The notes under the pieces are model-generated. The model saw only the letters and a program-made list of their open reading frames with translations. It was not told where the DNA came from and did not search any database. The translations under genes and the position numbers were made by a program. Shown one piece after another: positions 22,373-34,800 of a DNA stretch of 64,000 nucleotides. Within the stretch, counting starts at the first letter, position 1. Each line of letters opens with the position of its first letter. The DNA is from Polytrichum commune (lineage: Eukaryota; Streptophyta; Polytrichopsida; Polytrichales; Polytrichaceae), in NCBI GenBank assembly GCA_950295325.1, contig OX485805.1, positions 14,309,501 through 14,373,500 on the forward strand. Reading direction: 5' to 3'.

Positions 22373-25300
22373 ATGGAGTGCACGGTGGAGTGGACGGGTT
22401 TGGGGGAGAGCACCACAGCGGTAGGGATTGCGCAGCAACAAAGGTTTGGAAGTGAGAATGGAAGGTTTGGATGGAGACCGAAGCAGGTGGTGCGAGAACA
22501 GAAGCAAAGATACGGAGGGAGCCCCTGTTTTGCAACGCTCACCGTGAGCGATTTGAGCAGCAGTAGCAGCAACAAGTTACAGGAAGGCTTTGGACGCCAT
22601 TTCAACAATTTGATTCGTAGGCATTGTGACAGAGTGCCTCTAGGGTGGGCTTCGATTAGCCGAGGCGGAGGGGTAGGCGGAGAAGGAGGACTTGGAGACG
22701 ACGTGGATGGTGCAGGGAAGGGCGGGGAGAAGCTGGAGGCAACAGGGGAGGAGGAGACGCAGCCGTCCGGAAAGGAGGAGAAGACGCAGAAGAGTGTGTT
22801 GATTTTGATGAGTGATACCGGAGGCGGCCATCGGGCGTCTGCGGAAGCTATCAAGTCCACCTTCGAGCTCGAATATGGGGACGAATACAAGGTGCTTTGT
22901 GCGGTGCTTGGATTTCTGTTTCCTTTAGGTAGGTTGTGTGTGCGGAGTGCTTAGCAGAGTTTATTGTATTATGTTGTGTTGCCAGCAATCAAGCTTACTG
23001 CGTATGATGTCCTAAGTATGATGATGATGGTGATGATGGTGTGCATATAGAGTTCCAGTGTATGTGAATGTTGAAAGAATTTAAATCTGCCACTCTCTGT
23101 TTGTGTTTTTTTTGTTTACCATGATGGCTTTTAATGAGGATTATGTGCTGGATTCGAGGTCAGGTCCACGTCATTGATTTGTGGAAGGAACACACTCCTT
23201 GGCCATTCAACCAAGTTCCCCGAACCTACAGCTTTATGGTGAAGCATGAGACTTTATGGAGGTTTGCATATTACAGCACAGCGCCGAAGATAGTACATCA
23301 GTCTCAAATGGCAGCAACAGCTCCCTTCATTGCAAGGTAATCTTCCAAGAGGGCCATCATCTTCTACTCCTCGTCAACCAGCAGAAGTTCTCAGGCTTGC
23401 TAGCAGAAGTACTGAATTGGGACATAAGCAGCTATATTTCTTGATAGCTGTAGTATTTTAGGTCACTGGATTCACTTGGACTTTTAAATGGAGGTCTGAA
23501 CGTTAATCTGGTGTGGATGCTCAGAGAAGTGGCGAAGGGTTTGAGTAAGTATCAACCAGATGTTATTGTGAGTGTGCACCCGCTGATGCAGCACATACCA
23601 TTGAGGGTCCTGCGAGCACGAGGATTACTGGATAAAATCCCATTCACGACTGTCATCACAGACCTTAGCACTTGCCACCCTACTTGGTATGCTTTCCATC
23701 CCATTCTGAAGTTGAGGGTGCAATCTATTCCAGGCTCTTGCAGATGTTTTCTTTTGGAATGCACTTTTACAGAAGGACTGGAGATTCTGTAGCCTATGAA
23801 CATAGCTTTTGGTCGACGATTGCCTTCTTACTGGACTTGTTTGGAATGGCAGGTTCCACAGGCTAGTGACAGCTTGTTTCTGTCCAACGAAGGAGGTAGA
23901 ACAGAGAGCTCTCAAGGCTGGCCTCAGGCCTTCACAACTACGTGTGCATGGGCTTCCCATCCGACCTTCTTTCTCTAAATTTACACGTCCCAAGGTGAAT
24001 ATGTCAAGCGAGTTTCTTACCTTGGGGTGGGAATGCTAGCCCCTATGATTTCCCATTGGTTGTTTTGCATGCAATATCCACAATTCGTTTCCACTTGTGG
24101 TGCATGCTCAAAGGTTTGAATTCGAATGAAGAGCAACCTATTGCAATTCATTGAGGGCCAAACTCATTTAAGCACGCCATAATGAGTTTGCCTCTCAATG
24201 AACTAATATGGAATGCTCTTCCAAACCTCCACACTATCTCCAAGCCTGCATCTCAAACTTACTGAGCACGGAAGGTGTTATATGCAAAACAACCAATTCC
24301 TGACCAAAAAAGTCATGCTGAGTCAGAAGATAACTCTATTCTGTGCAGGATTTGCCTTTGAATGTCAAATGTAATTCGCTGATTCTTTGGAAGGTTAATG
24401 CTTCAGGATGAGTTACGGAGAGAGCTTGAGATGGATGAGGAGCTACCTGCTGTGCTTTTGATGGGGGGAGGGGAGGGCATGGGTCCTGTAGAAGCAACTG
24501 CCCGAGCTTTGGGAGAGTCGCTTTATGATTCAGAAAATGGCAGACCGATTGGGCAGCTTGTGGTCGTTTGTGGCCGCAACAAACGTCTAGTCAAGAAGCT
24601 GCAGGAACTCAATTGGAAAATTCCTGTACATGTATGTCTCATCTTACACATCTCGCCAATGCTCTGGAAATCTCTTGTTATTTCTTGAAAGCTTTAACTT
24701 TTGTTGTATTGGCTTATAAACAATTTGGAGTCTCAATATCATTCACAATTGAATACGCAATTGTATTTGGTGATTGTTCCAGGGTAGGTGATTAGAGGAT
24801 TGGCACAAATTTTTTCTCACATGGAATGGCTATACAGGAGAATTATCTTGAAAAGCTTGTCGTCTCTGGTCTGTGCTATACTATTTTCCAAGGTTTACTT
24901 GATTGTGAGCAGCTGCATGGACCTCTTTGATCTTGTTATAGCAGCACATGTGGTTTGCTTTGGCCTAACAAAGAACTGCATGCAGATCAATGGGTTTGTA
25001 ACAAATATGTCGGATTGGATGGCAGCTTCTGACACTGTAATAACTAAGGTAGGATCTCTTGACTTGTCCTACACAAATATGGACCATGTTTGTGTTCTTT
25101 TTTTGATTGAAAAGTACATCAGCTCCATCTCACCAATTAAATCAGAATGCAAGTGCCTGTGACCTTTTGTTTGACAGAGGTTGCCAGTTGCAGATTATCT
25201 GTCACAGGCTTTGACTTAGTTTCTTGAAATTTCTGCACATAATTGTAGTGTAGGAATGTTAATAGCTACCGGGTTGCCCCTGTATACTGAAGTCAACTTT

Positions 25301-25893
25301 GTTGCATCATTTGCAGGCAGGTCCTGGGACGATAGCAGAAGCGATGATTAGAGGTTTACCAATGCTCATTTTTGACTTCATTCCTGGACAGGTCAGCACT
25401 TTTCCTGCTATTCACTATCAAGTGCAATGCATCAACTTAATTACTTGATGCATATGATGCAGATCAATCTGTACTTTCCATCTAGTAGGTAGCTAGTGCA
25501 TTTGTTCTGGTCAGGTTCATTAGTGGTGCCCTTAAGACCATGTTTCAATATGTCATTGTCAGCTAACAGAAAATTACGATTGAAGTGGTGAGCATCTCCG
25601 GCACTATATATCTCCTGAATAGTGGTCTCTTTTGCATGCAGGAGGTTGGGAACGTTTCTTTTGTTGTTGACAACCATGCAGGGACATTTTGTGAAGAGCC
25701 GAAAGAAATCGCGAAAACAATAGCAGGTTGGTTTGGTGCAAAGGCAAATGAATTGAGAGAAATGGCTGAGAATGCGAAAAGGTTAGCCCAGCCTGATGCT
25801 GTGTTTAAAATAGTGCATGATTTAGATGATATGGTACGGAACAAAAACGTAAACCGTGAACACTTGAACTTTGCTTATAGAGGACTGATTTGA
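22373..25893 (+). CDS. MGD: Monogalactosyldiacylglycerol synthase (plastid), eight exons, 536 aa
   Basis: Transfers galactose from UDP-galactose to diacylglycerol, making MGDG, the main thylakoid lipid, at the plastid envelope (EC 2.4.1.46, GT28 family). Exons: 22373-22891, 23164-23336, 23525-23686, 23853-23994, 24407-24631, 24986-25048, 25317-25391, 25642-25893. All have GT-AG ends and the phases add up. Residues 1 to ~80 are Ser/Gly/Arg-rich, as in a transit peptide. [19 protein letters not shown] (142-160) is the N-terminal MGDG-synthase motif with the essential GGGH. Then come [70 protein letters not shown], and the nucleotide-sugar site [15 protein letters not shown]. The C-terminus [12 protein letters not shown] matches the family end. 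The length is close to Arabidopsis MGD1 (about 533). Nothing is missing. The exact first ATG is the least certain point, because the leader holds another open frame. Intron 4 carries a TIR repeat. Confidence 0.95.
24040..24345 (+). repeat. Intronic TIR repeat, copy in MGDG synthase intron 4
   Basis: Fills most of the intron. Starts 'cccctatgatttcccattgg' and 'ttgttttgcat'. Ends 'atgcaaaacaaccaattcc', forming inverted ends. Matches the copies in HDS intron 18 and the TAF9 intron. Confidence 0.8.
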
Positions 25894-28239
25894 TGATGCT
25901 TCTACTTCTGTATTGATCCTTGGTACATTTGATGAGCTAAGAATTTTTTTCATTGGATCCAACTCCAGTTGTGAATTTCTCCAAGCTACTCTTGTAACGG
26001 CTGTTATAGTTCTTTGCACAGGCAAAGCAGGCCTTTCTGTACAAACCTTGAGCTATCTTAGCACTTGAGTTGATCCCTGCCTATGATGATTGATGTGGTT
26101 TATATTGATGCATCTCATTTAAAAGTGGTCCCCTATGCGTTTCGTTACTTACAACGTTGGGAACTTGTGCACATAAAACAAATCTCTGAATGCACTAAGG
26201 GGTTCATTGCTGAACCTTCAGATTTCTGCTTTGTAAAACCCATATTGCAAGGCAGAAGGAGTGGAACATTTGTGTCCTTAAATTACTGCTAATAGAGGCA
26301 AAATTGTGCCATAGATTCTTTGCTTGTTGTATCTGCTTCTCAATGGAAATGGAAATGCACCTAACTTGGTCCTTGAAAGCCATATTTACCTCCTGAAAGT
26401 TTTGGGTTTCACTATCCACCCTTTCAATAGCAGAGTACACTTGGGCACCCTTTCAGCACCCAAGTGGATTGCTCTCAAGTCAATCTCTCTCTCCATATAG
26501 GTATATATATGGCCAAACCACTATTGAAGGGTTTGAGGCTATAGTTCATCAATTTGGATGAAAATTTTCTTAAGGCTTATTGAAAAACTTCCAAGAATTT
26601 CATCAATGTTTCAAGCAGGGATTAAAATTAGGCAGTGTCATGTAAAAATGATGGAGGTAGCATGACATTGCACTTAGTTTGGTGCTCCTAGATGAAAAGG
26701 TTTTATTCTCCAGAATTTCATCATCGTTCAAAGTTTTGCATGTTTTCAATTTGTTTATCAATTGATTATTGACGAAGTAGGATCAGTGGTAACTACTATA
26801 GTATTTTCAATGAGTCACCTTAATTCAAAGGGGCAGCTTCCTGCATGTTTTAGGGATTCTTCGGAGAGTGCTCTGAATTTAGTACTGCTTCAGTTTTGGC
26901 AATGGGGATTTTATTCCCCTGAGGTGAGCAGTGAAGGTGAGAACATTTTATTAAAAAATGTTCACCTTCTGGTGTACTTAAGTTAGCATGTTTCGTTTGA
27001 CTTCTGAATTAAGTAACTTAGCTTCACCAGAACTTAGATATGAATGGCAATACCGATTCTGAATGATATTATTTATTATGAAAGATAGAGAGAGAGTCCG
27101 TGCCATGTAGTGCTTCTGTGCATAGGTAACCAAAGTAGATACACAACACAAAAGGGAAACCTTAACCCTTAGGTCGCATTCTACATACTTGAAGATTGGT
27201 ACCTTTAAAATGTGGACAATCCCAAAAGAATTTTTGAGGGTTAAGGTCACCACTTTATGGGATAAGGTATGCAAGGTTTGATCCACACTAGGTTGATAGA
27301 AGCTACATTAAATTTCATCCGACATATCTCTCATTCAACTTTTCCAAAGACACAGCTGGTGGAATTTGATCTTCATGATATTGATTCTTGCATGTAACTT
27401 ATGATGCAAACCTCATGTCATATGTTTCCTTCTCACTTGTAAAGTCTTCCATTCTTGTGTTGGTGCTCTTATGATTATTCTCGTTGACTTTATATATCGA
27501 TTATATCAGTAAAGTACTAAAGTAAAATGATAAAGCCTAATATTTTGTGACTCTTCAGGGGATACCATTGGTAAGTTCCACTTGTCACTTACCCTAGGCA
27601 TGAGAAGAATTCGGTCATGGGTCAAGAATAAACATGTTGTGCTTCTCCAAAAATGACGGCCTAAGTCTTAGTGCCGCGGCAAGGTCCCATGACAAAGTGC
27701 ATCTCTTTTATTCAAAAAGGGTGAGGGAGCATGAGGCATAGCAATGTTATGTGATATTCCATACATGTGTAGTCATAGAAACTTCAACGCATGTGGTTTC
27801 TATGGTTTATTTGTGTGTTTATGTATATCGAGATGATCACGTTACAAACTTCCATAGGCAAAAATGATGATGTAAAATGATGAAATGTGTCTATGAAATA
27901 TAATAAAGATGAGTGCATTTCCATTGAGAATCCAATGATATCATTGCCAAACCTTCAAGTTTTTGTATTACAAGGTGGAAGGGTGGAACAATTGTGCCCA
28001 AAAATGCTATACTATCATTGAGACAATGTTGTGCTATAGATTCTTGACATTCTGATTCGGACTCTCAATGGAAACCGGGAATGCACCCCAATTCGTCGAG
28101 CCTTAAGGGCACAAGACATTGGTTTGGTGGGAGCTCGTGCACATTATGGAATCCCAAGATGTGCTCAGGTGCCAACTTTGGGAGTGAAGAAGCACCAAGG
28201 TAGTTTGGAATGGGCATAGAGTCCAATGAGCAGCATAGC
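25894..28239. other. Intergenic between MGDG synthase and HDS
   Basis: No gene is recognised. A dispersed repeat occurs twice in direct orientation: 26219-26380 and 27956-28112 share 'caaggcagaagg/caaggtggaagg' followed by 'gtggaaca', 'atagattctt' and 'ctcaatggaaa'. The start of this stretch should hold the MGDG synthase 3' untranslated region. Confidence 0.5.
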
Positions 28240-28366
28240 ATCCTGCATACCCGGATGAAAAGGAGTATCACGGGCGACAGGGGTATATCCCGGGCCACCC
28301 GGGGATCTCCCCATTATCCGAAATCCCCTTTGACCCGCCGGAAGCCCCCCGGGGCCGATAACTCCC

Positions 28367-28379
28367 CCGGGTGACGTCA
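28367..28379 (+). promoter_or_regulatory. TGACGTCA palindrome, distal copy
   Basis: CCGGGTGACGTCA. The 8-bp core is the perfect CRE/C-box-type ACGT palindrome that plant bZIP factors (TGA and HY5-like groups) bind. It is the exact reverse complement of the proximal copy over 13 bp. Confidence 0.6.
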
Positions 28380-28427
28380 GCCTTGGCAGCCCGGGCAGCC
28401 CAGCGCACTTCAGAGCCAGCCCGATCA

Positions 28428-28440
28428 TGACGTCACCCGG
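28428..28440 (+). promoter_or_regulatory. TGACGTCA palindrome, proximal copy
   Basis: TGACGTCACCCGG, the inverted 13-bp partner of 28367-28379. The cores are 56 bp apart start to start, between five and six helical turns. Confidence 0.6.
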
Positions 28441-28888
28441 TCTCCCCGCCCGGGCGCCGGTCCGTCCTCTCTCTCTCGTCTCTCTCTGTCTCTCTTCCTC
28501 TCGCGGTCTATCCCCCGAGAGGAGTGAATGAGAGAAATCCTAGTTGTGTATACGCGGTAGCTGCAGTGGTGCCTCGAAAGGCCGCAATATCTCGGTGATT
28601 GTGTGTTCGCATTGGAATTGGCACTCCCATGGTGGATTTATAGCTCAAGCAATCATCTAGCGCTGCTTTGTGCAGCTTGCTACTAACTCTTGGTGTCGTG
28701 GTGTTCGCTTTTTTGGTGCCTTTTTCGTGGCGCTGTCAGCCACTCGTGTAGGGAGGTTTGTTTGTCTTGGGGGTTTTGGATATTGGGATAATTCCACGAG
28801 GGCGAGGGTTCGCGAGGTTGCGAGGGGTTTGGGAGTAAGTAGAGGTTGAGTTTTTTTTGGTTTCCTGGTTCTGGTTTGGAGAATTATC

Positions 28889-31800
28889 ATGGCGGGTAAT
28901 GTGGGACAAGCGTTGGCAATTGCCACGAGCATTCCAACGTCGTTTGCGAGCTTGAAACAGTTAGACTCGATGCCAGGATGTCTGCAGCAATCCTTGGCTG
29001 TTGGATGGAAAGGGAAGGTGAAGGCGCAACGTCAACAAGGGTGTCGTGCAACAAGGAAAGCTCATATTAAAGGGCAGGTGCGCTGTATGGCACCCGAATT
29101 GGCGGAAATGGAGCCAGCATCCAAAGGAAGCCAGCTTCTAGGTAACAATCTTCGTGCTTTTTCACGTTTTGTTGCTTTTGTGCACATTTTGTGAGAAAAT
29201 TGCTGTATCAACTTCTTTGTTATTTTATATAATTTTTTTCCCTTTTCATCCTCTTCGTTTTCGGACATCTAAATCCTCCAAAATATACACACTTTTGGTT
29301 TTGGTTTGTTTGTGTCAGAAAGGGGTTTTGTTGGATTTGAAAATCTCTGCATTCGGTTGTTTAAGAACTTTCGTCATTCTGACGGCTCCTGAGTGGGTAG
29401 CGAGCCTCTGGGGATTACTTTTTTTGCTTTATGGCAATTGTGGTAGCGGCGAACATGTCAATTAGGTTTTACCACTTCTCGCTGTAAAATATTGATATGG
29501 ACGCATAGGCAATGTGGTGTTTCTGTATGTGAGGTTAGAGGGTTTTGCATGGACGTTGAGAAGAGAATGCCATTTACAAGCTTGAAACCTTAGATTCTCG
29601 AGTAGTTTAGTGCTGCAATGTCGATCGGAGTAAACCCGAAATTCTGAACCAGATGATCTTCACTTTTGCATAATTTACGCGCAAAGGCGTGGTGTCCAGG
29701 ATGTGGAGGAGATAATCAGGGAGATACTCTAACGAACATAGTTTTAAAGAAGCGGATGTTACTTTCTTATAAGCACGCTTGCCTCAATCCTGCAAACTCT
29801 TAAATTGTGGGCAATGAAACTACATCAGGCTGAAAACTGATAGAATATATCCATACAAGTTTCTGAATCTGGTTGTTTTGTCAATTGTGGGATGTTTTTG
29901 TGGAATGTTTTTGTGGAAGCAGTTCCCCGGCAGAAGTATTGTGAAGCAATCCACACACCTATAAGGCGAAAGACCTGTACGGTCAATGTGGGTGGCGTGA
30001 CAGTGGGAAGTGAGCATCCTATTCGAGTGCAAACCATGACCACCACAGACACCAAGGATGTAAATGGCACTGTGGAGCAGGTTTTTTTAATTTAACCGAC
30101 CGAACTTACCCATTCATTCTACTTGAAATTGTGCATTGAGAAGGTAACCAATGCAGGAGATTGTGTGGGAAATGAAACATCTGGACTTCATGAATTGCTC
30201 TAAATGTAGGTGCATTGTGCACTCCGCAGGTGATGAGGATTGCAGACAGAGGATGTGACATTGTGCGCATTACAGTTCAGGGAAAGAAAGAGGCCGATGC
30301 GTGCTACGACATCAAGAATACACTTGTGCAGAAAGGGTGATCATTTTCGTACTTCAACCCTTTTCCTGCAATTGTCCATTGTTTTAGATTCTTAAGAATG
30401 CTAATCAAAGGATTTTGTAACTGTATGCAATGTGTTTGTTCAAGTAATGGTTGAAATATTGTCAATGTCTCTACTCCTTGCTCATCAGGTAGAGCGGGAG
30501 ACAGAAGCCAGCATTAAGGGTTCTGACGTTCATTGTTCTACAGGTATAATATCCCATTGGTTGCAGATATTCATTTTGCACCTTCAATTGCGATGAAAGT
30601 AGCTGAATGCTTTGACAAAATTCGAATCAATCCAGGAAACTTTGGTGAGTACCTCTAACTGGCTAAGCGTCTGTGTCATTCTTTGTTTGCAATTACTGAG
30701 TAAAGAATATAGTCTTTGATCACATTAACACACAAATCTGTCAGGGGGTTCTGAAATTGCCAACTTTCTGCAAATTTTCTTGTCATGTGAGCATGCTTGA
30801 ATGGACGATTGCCATGCCTTAAGTCACAGTCTATCTGCTTTGTTTGTTGCAAATCTTCTACCTACTTTCTCAGAGTCTTGATGACATGCAGCTGATCGGC
30901 GAGCCCAATTTGAGAAGTTGGAGTACACAGAGGAGGATTACCAAGATGAATTGAGAAATATTGAAGAGGTTTGGGCTCAACATATTGAAAGGCCAGTTCC
31001 TTGTAATAGTTGCCATTGAAGATGTTCCCAAGTTGGTTCACTGGTGTTGAAGTTGAAATTGTGGTGTTCAATTTGTCAGGTGTTTACACCGCTAGTGGAG
31101 AAGTGCAAGAAGTATGGACGGGCTATGCGGATAGGGACAAACCATGGAAGTCTGTCTGACCGTATCATGAGCTATTATGGTGATTCTCCAAGGGGCATGG
31201 TTAGTTTTCACTTACCTTCCTTTCTCTTGTGTAATGGAAGACATGTTCTTGTAGAGGTAGACGGTAAGGCTAGTTCTTGACTTGCAGATCATGCAGTGTT
31301 CTGCAGGCAATTCTGTAGATAAAGATTGAGGACTTTGTGAAACCCGTTTTTATCTATTATCGCAAACAGTGTCATAGGATAGTTTGGCTTCTTAGGTCAT
31401 TATCTGAAGCAGTTTCCTCAAAACTACATGTCTCAGTATTGTGATTAATGGGAATGCTATGATACTGTCTTTGGAAGCAATATGCTAGAGAACTCTTTCA
31501 TCTCATGTCGATGGATATTACAGGTAGAGTCAGCGTTTGAGTTTGCAAGAATCTGTCGGAAATTGGACTACCACAATTTCGTGTTTTCAATGAAAGCAAG
31601 CAATCCAGTTGTCATGGTACAAGCGTATCGGCTTTTGGTGTCAGAAATGTATGTCAACAACTGGGATTACCCTCTTCATTTGGGTGTTACTGAGGCTGGG
31701 GAGGGTGAAGATGGTCGTATGAAGTCAGCGATTGGCATTGGCGCTCTTCTACAGGTACAGTCTTTCACGTCTGCTTTCATCAGGTTGTGCAGTAAAGAAT

Positions 31801-34800
31801 AATCATGTTATTTTCTTGGATCCTGTAAGTTGACCTCATAGATGGTCAAGTAACTTAACCTGACATTTCTAAGTGTGCAGGATGGTTTGGGCGACACCAT
31901 TCGTGTCTCATTGACAGAAGCACCTGAGGAGGAGATTGATCCCTGCACGAAACTTGCAAACCTGGGCATGAAGATCTCTGCAGAGCAAAAGGGAGTTGTA
32001 AGTATTGATGTCTGTCACTACCAGCAATATGTGTACATGTCAACTGTTAATCTATGCTTCCTCTTCCATATTCAAGAATGTGGGCACTGTCGTTGGTGGC
32101 TTGGAGCCACTGCACTGTTCCTGCCTACGATTGGAATGTCCTTTAGTTCTTACTTTGTTCACTGTAACCTTTCAATTCTCCTCAATTTGACATGGGTGAC
32201 TGTGGCCAGGCTAAATTTGAAGAGAAGCACCGCCGGTACTTTGACTTCCAACGAAGGACAGGCCAACTTCCATTGCAGAAGGAGGTGAGTTGAGCTTCTT
32301 GTTAACCTTGAATGTGTTATATTCCTTGTTTTCTTGAGAGTTGTGTCTCTACAGTATCTAGATTGAATGGCAGGAATCTTATAGGAAGTATAAATTGGTT
32401 AGAAGTAGGCAGAAGAGGATTGGGGCTATTTGTTGACGAAGGGGACTTGATAGTTTATACCCAATGTTAAGGGTACAACATTTGGTTGTAAGGTCTCAAA
32501 ATGCCAGGTGTCCCCTTTATACTTTTTCTTTTGGAATCCCTGTGACTTCAGGTCATACTCTTTCTCACAGTCAGCCTCATAGTCCTGATGTAAAATTCTT
32601 CTAATGGATTGGACAGGGTGAGCTCGTTGACTACAGAAACGTGTTGCACAGGGATGGTTCCGTTCTTATGTCAGTTTCTTTGGAACAGTTGAAGGTAACT
32701 CATCTTTGCCTGCACTGCTTAGGAAGATCCAAGTTATGAAAGTACTATTGAAGTGATTGTTATGAGAATGTGTGTTAGCCTTCAAACTGCTGGAGAACGT
32801 AGCTTCAACTTGTTCATGCGTCGTATAAATTTGGTAAGAAATAAAGTGGGAAAATTGTATTCTTTATTTTTTGTTGTGAGGGCTAGTGACCAAGTAGCCA
32901 GCACAATTTCCCCTTTTTATCTTCATAATTCGTGTCTTCCTTTTTTTGTGCAGAAACCTGAAACTCTTTACAGACAACTAGCTACGAAGCTCATCATCGG
33001 TATGCCGTACAAGGTACTACTTTTAAATTGTTTGTGAACATCAGTCACTAGGCTAATTCACCCACTGTCTAGGTTCTTTTAAGTCATACCTGGTAGTCTG
33101 AAAATTCACATCTGCAGAATTCAACCGATTCCAGTGGGCTTTGTTTTATATTTCTACTTGTGTCATTGTAGTAATAAAAGCTCTGCACTGCCACTTCCAT
33201 TTTGTATGCATCTGTTATTTTTGGCTGTGGGAGTAATCTTCAGAAAGAGGATGTAAATTTGTACTTTGCGAGGGAAAGTTCACCACATTTTTTAATATGT
33301 ACCACTTACTTGGTGTTTGTCGTAATGAGTTAGTGATATGTCTTGATGTTTGGTTTATACAGGATTTGGCAACAGTTGACACTATTGTACTGGACAAGCT
33401 TCCTGCAGTTGAAGATAGGGCAGCAGTAAGTGCCTAAAAGTTTACAGATCTTTGTTTCTTTGCAATCAAGTATGTCTCAAAATTGGCTTGAGCTGAGACA
33501 TGTGATTGGCTGTTTACTTTCACTGAGCGATGTGTATATTGAGATGACTTACTGGGATGTTTGAGTTTTGTGGCAGAGGCTTGCTGTGAAGAGGTTGACA
33601 GATATTGGTATGGGGGTCTTGACCCCCCTAGCTGAACAGCTTGCTAAGCCTCTTCCTCATGCTATGGCCTTGGCTACTTTAGACGAGATTTCCTCTGGAG
33701 TGCACAAGGAGCTACCGGCAGGTAATGCTTGTAACATTGTTCTGCAATTCTCACCTGTGTGGAAAATGCTGATAGTTGATGGTAAAATACACTTGTTGCT
33801 ATCCACTATACCCTATGAACGCATCAGAATAGGCGTGAATTAAGTGATTTCTGCCAGGTTTGCCACGTGTCATCATGTGATTGATTTGAACCTGTTAAAA
33901 GCTGACGTGGGATGTGATTTTTAGGCAAAGACATGTCCGATCAGACCTGAACGTATGGTTGGCCGGTTTTCAATGGCAATGCAGAATTCTTCAATTCTGT
34001 CACTCATTTTAAGGATGCTCCTTGTCTGTTAAACTTAATTGGTGATTCTTTTGCCAGGAACTCGGTTGGCTGTGACTCTTCGTGGGGATGAACCTGAAGA
34101 GCAGCTAGAGCTACTAAAGAACTTGGATCTTATTATGGTGCTTCAGTATCTGCCAGAAGGTGATGAAAAGTCAAGCCGTGTGCATGCTTCCCGAAGGTAG
34201 GTTACACATTGCTTCTACTGTTCCAATGCGAACACACCCCTTTTGTTTTTACCCAAGCATTCTGTCTACAGCTTTAGTTGAATCTGATAGATTAGGGCTA
34301 AGGGTTATCAAACACATGGAGACCTACATTTCCCATTGTAGTGAAGACATTCTTGTGAATTTAGCTTGCCATTTTTGGTTTGAGAATCGTGCATACAATG
34401 TTCATCTTTGAGCAGATGCAGTTTAGGTTAGAACTTTCAGTCATTGGATATTGTGCTCTAGGATAGTGTAGGAATGCTCAAAAACCTTATGTTTACATGT
34501 TGTGACATTGTGCAGGTTGTTTGAATATCTACAAGTGAATGAGCTCAACTTCCCAGTTATTCATCATCTCAAGTTCCTTGCAGACATTGACAGGTACCTT
34601 TGAATCAAGGAAGGAGACTGAGGATTCCTTATTTTAGTTGACAGAGGTCTTTATATTTTATTCGGAGAAATTATTCATGTAAATGTTTTGAACATGGGAT
34701 CACAAAACCGACCAAAAATCACTTATCTAAGAATGTGTGTTACAATGCAGAGATGACCTGGTTATAAAGGCAGGAAGTGAAGCTGGGGCCATGCTAGTGG

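Larger units (their letters stand above)
28240..28510 (+). promoter_or_regulatory. GC-rich promoter region of HDS with a pyrimidine patch
   Basis: A sharp GC-rich, CpG-rich island in an AT-rich setting. It ends in a CT-rich run (28470-28502) of the kind that lies near plant transcription starts. It contains the two TGACGTCA sites listed separately and several CCCGGG words. About 380 bp of leader would remain before the ATG at 28889. No TATA box was assigned. Confidence 0.55.
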
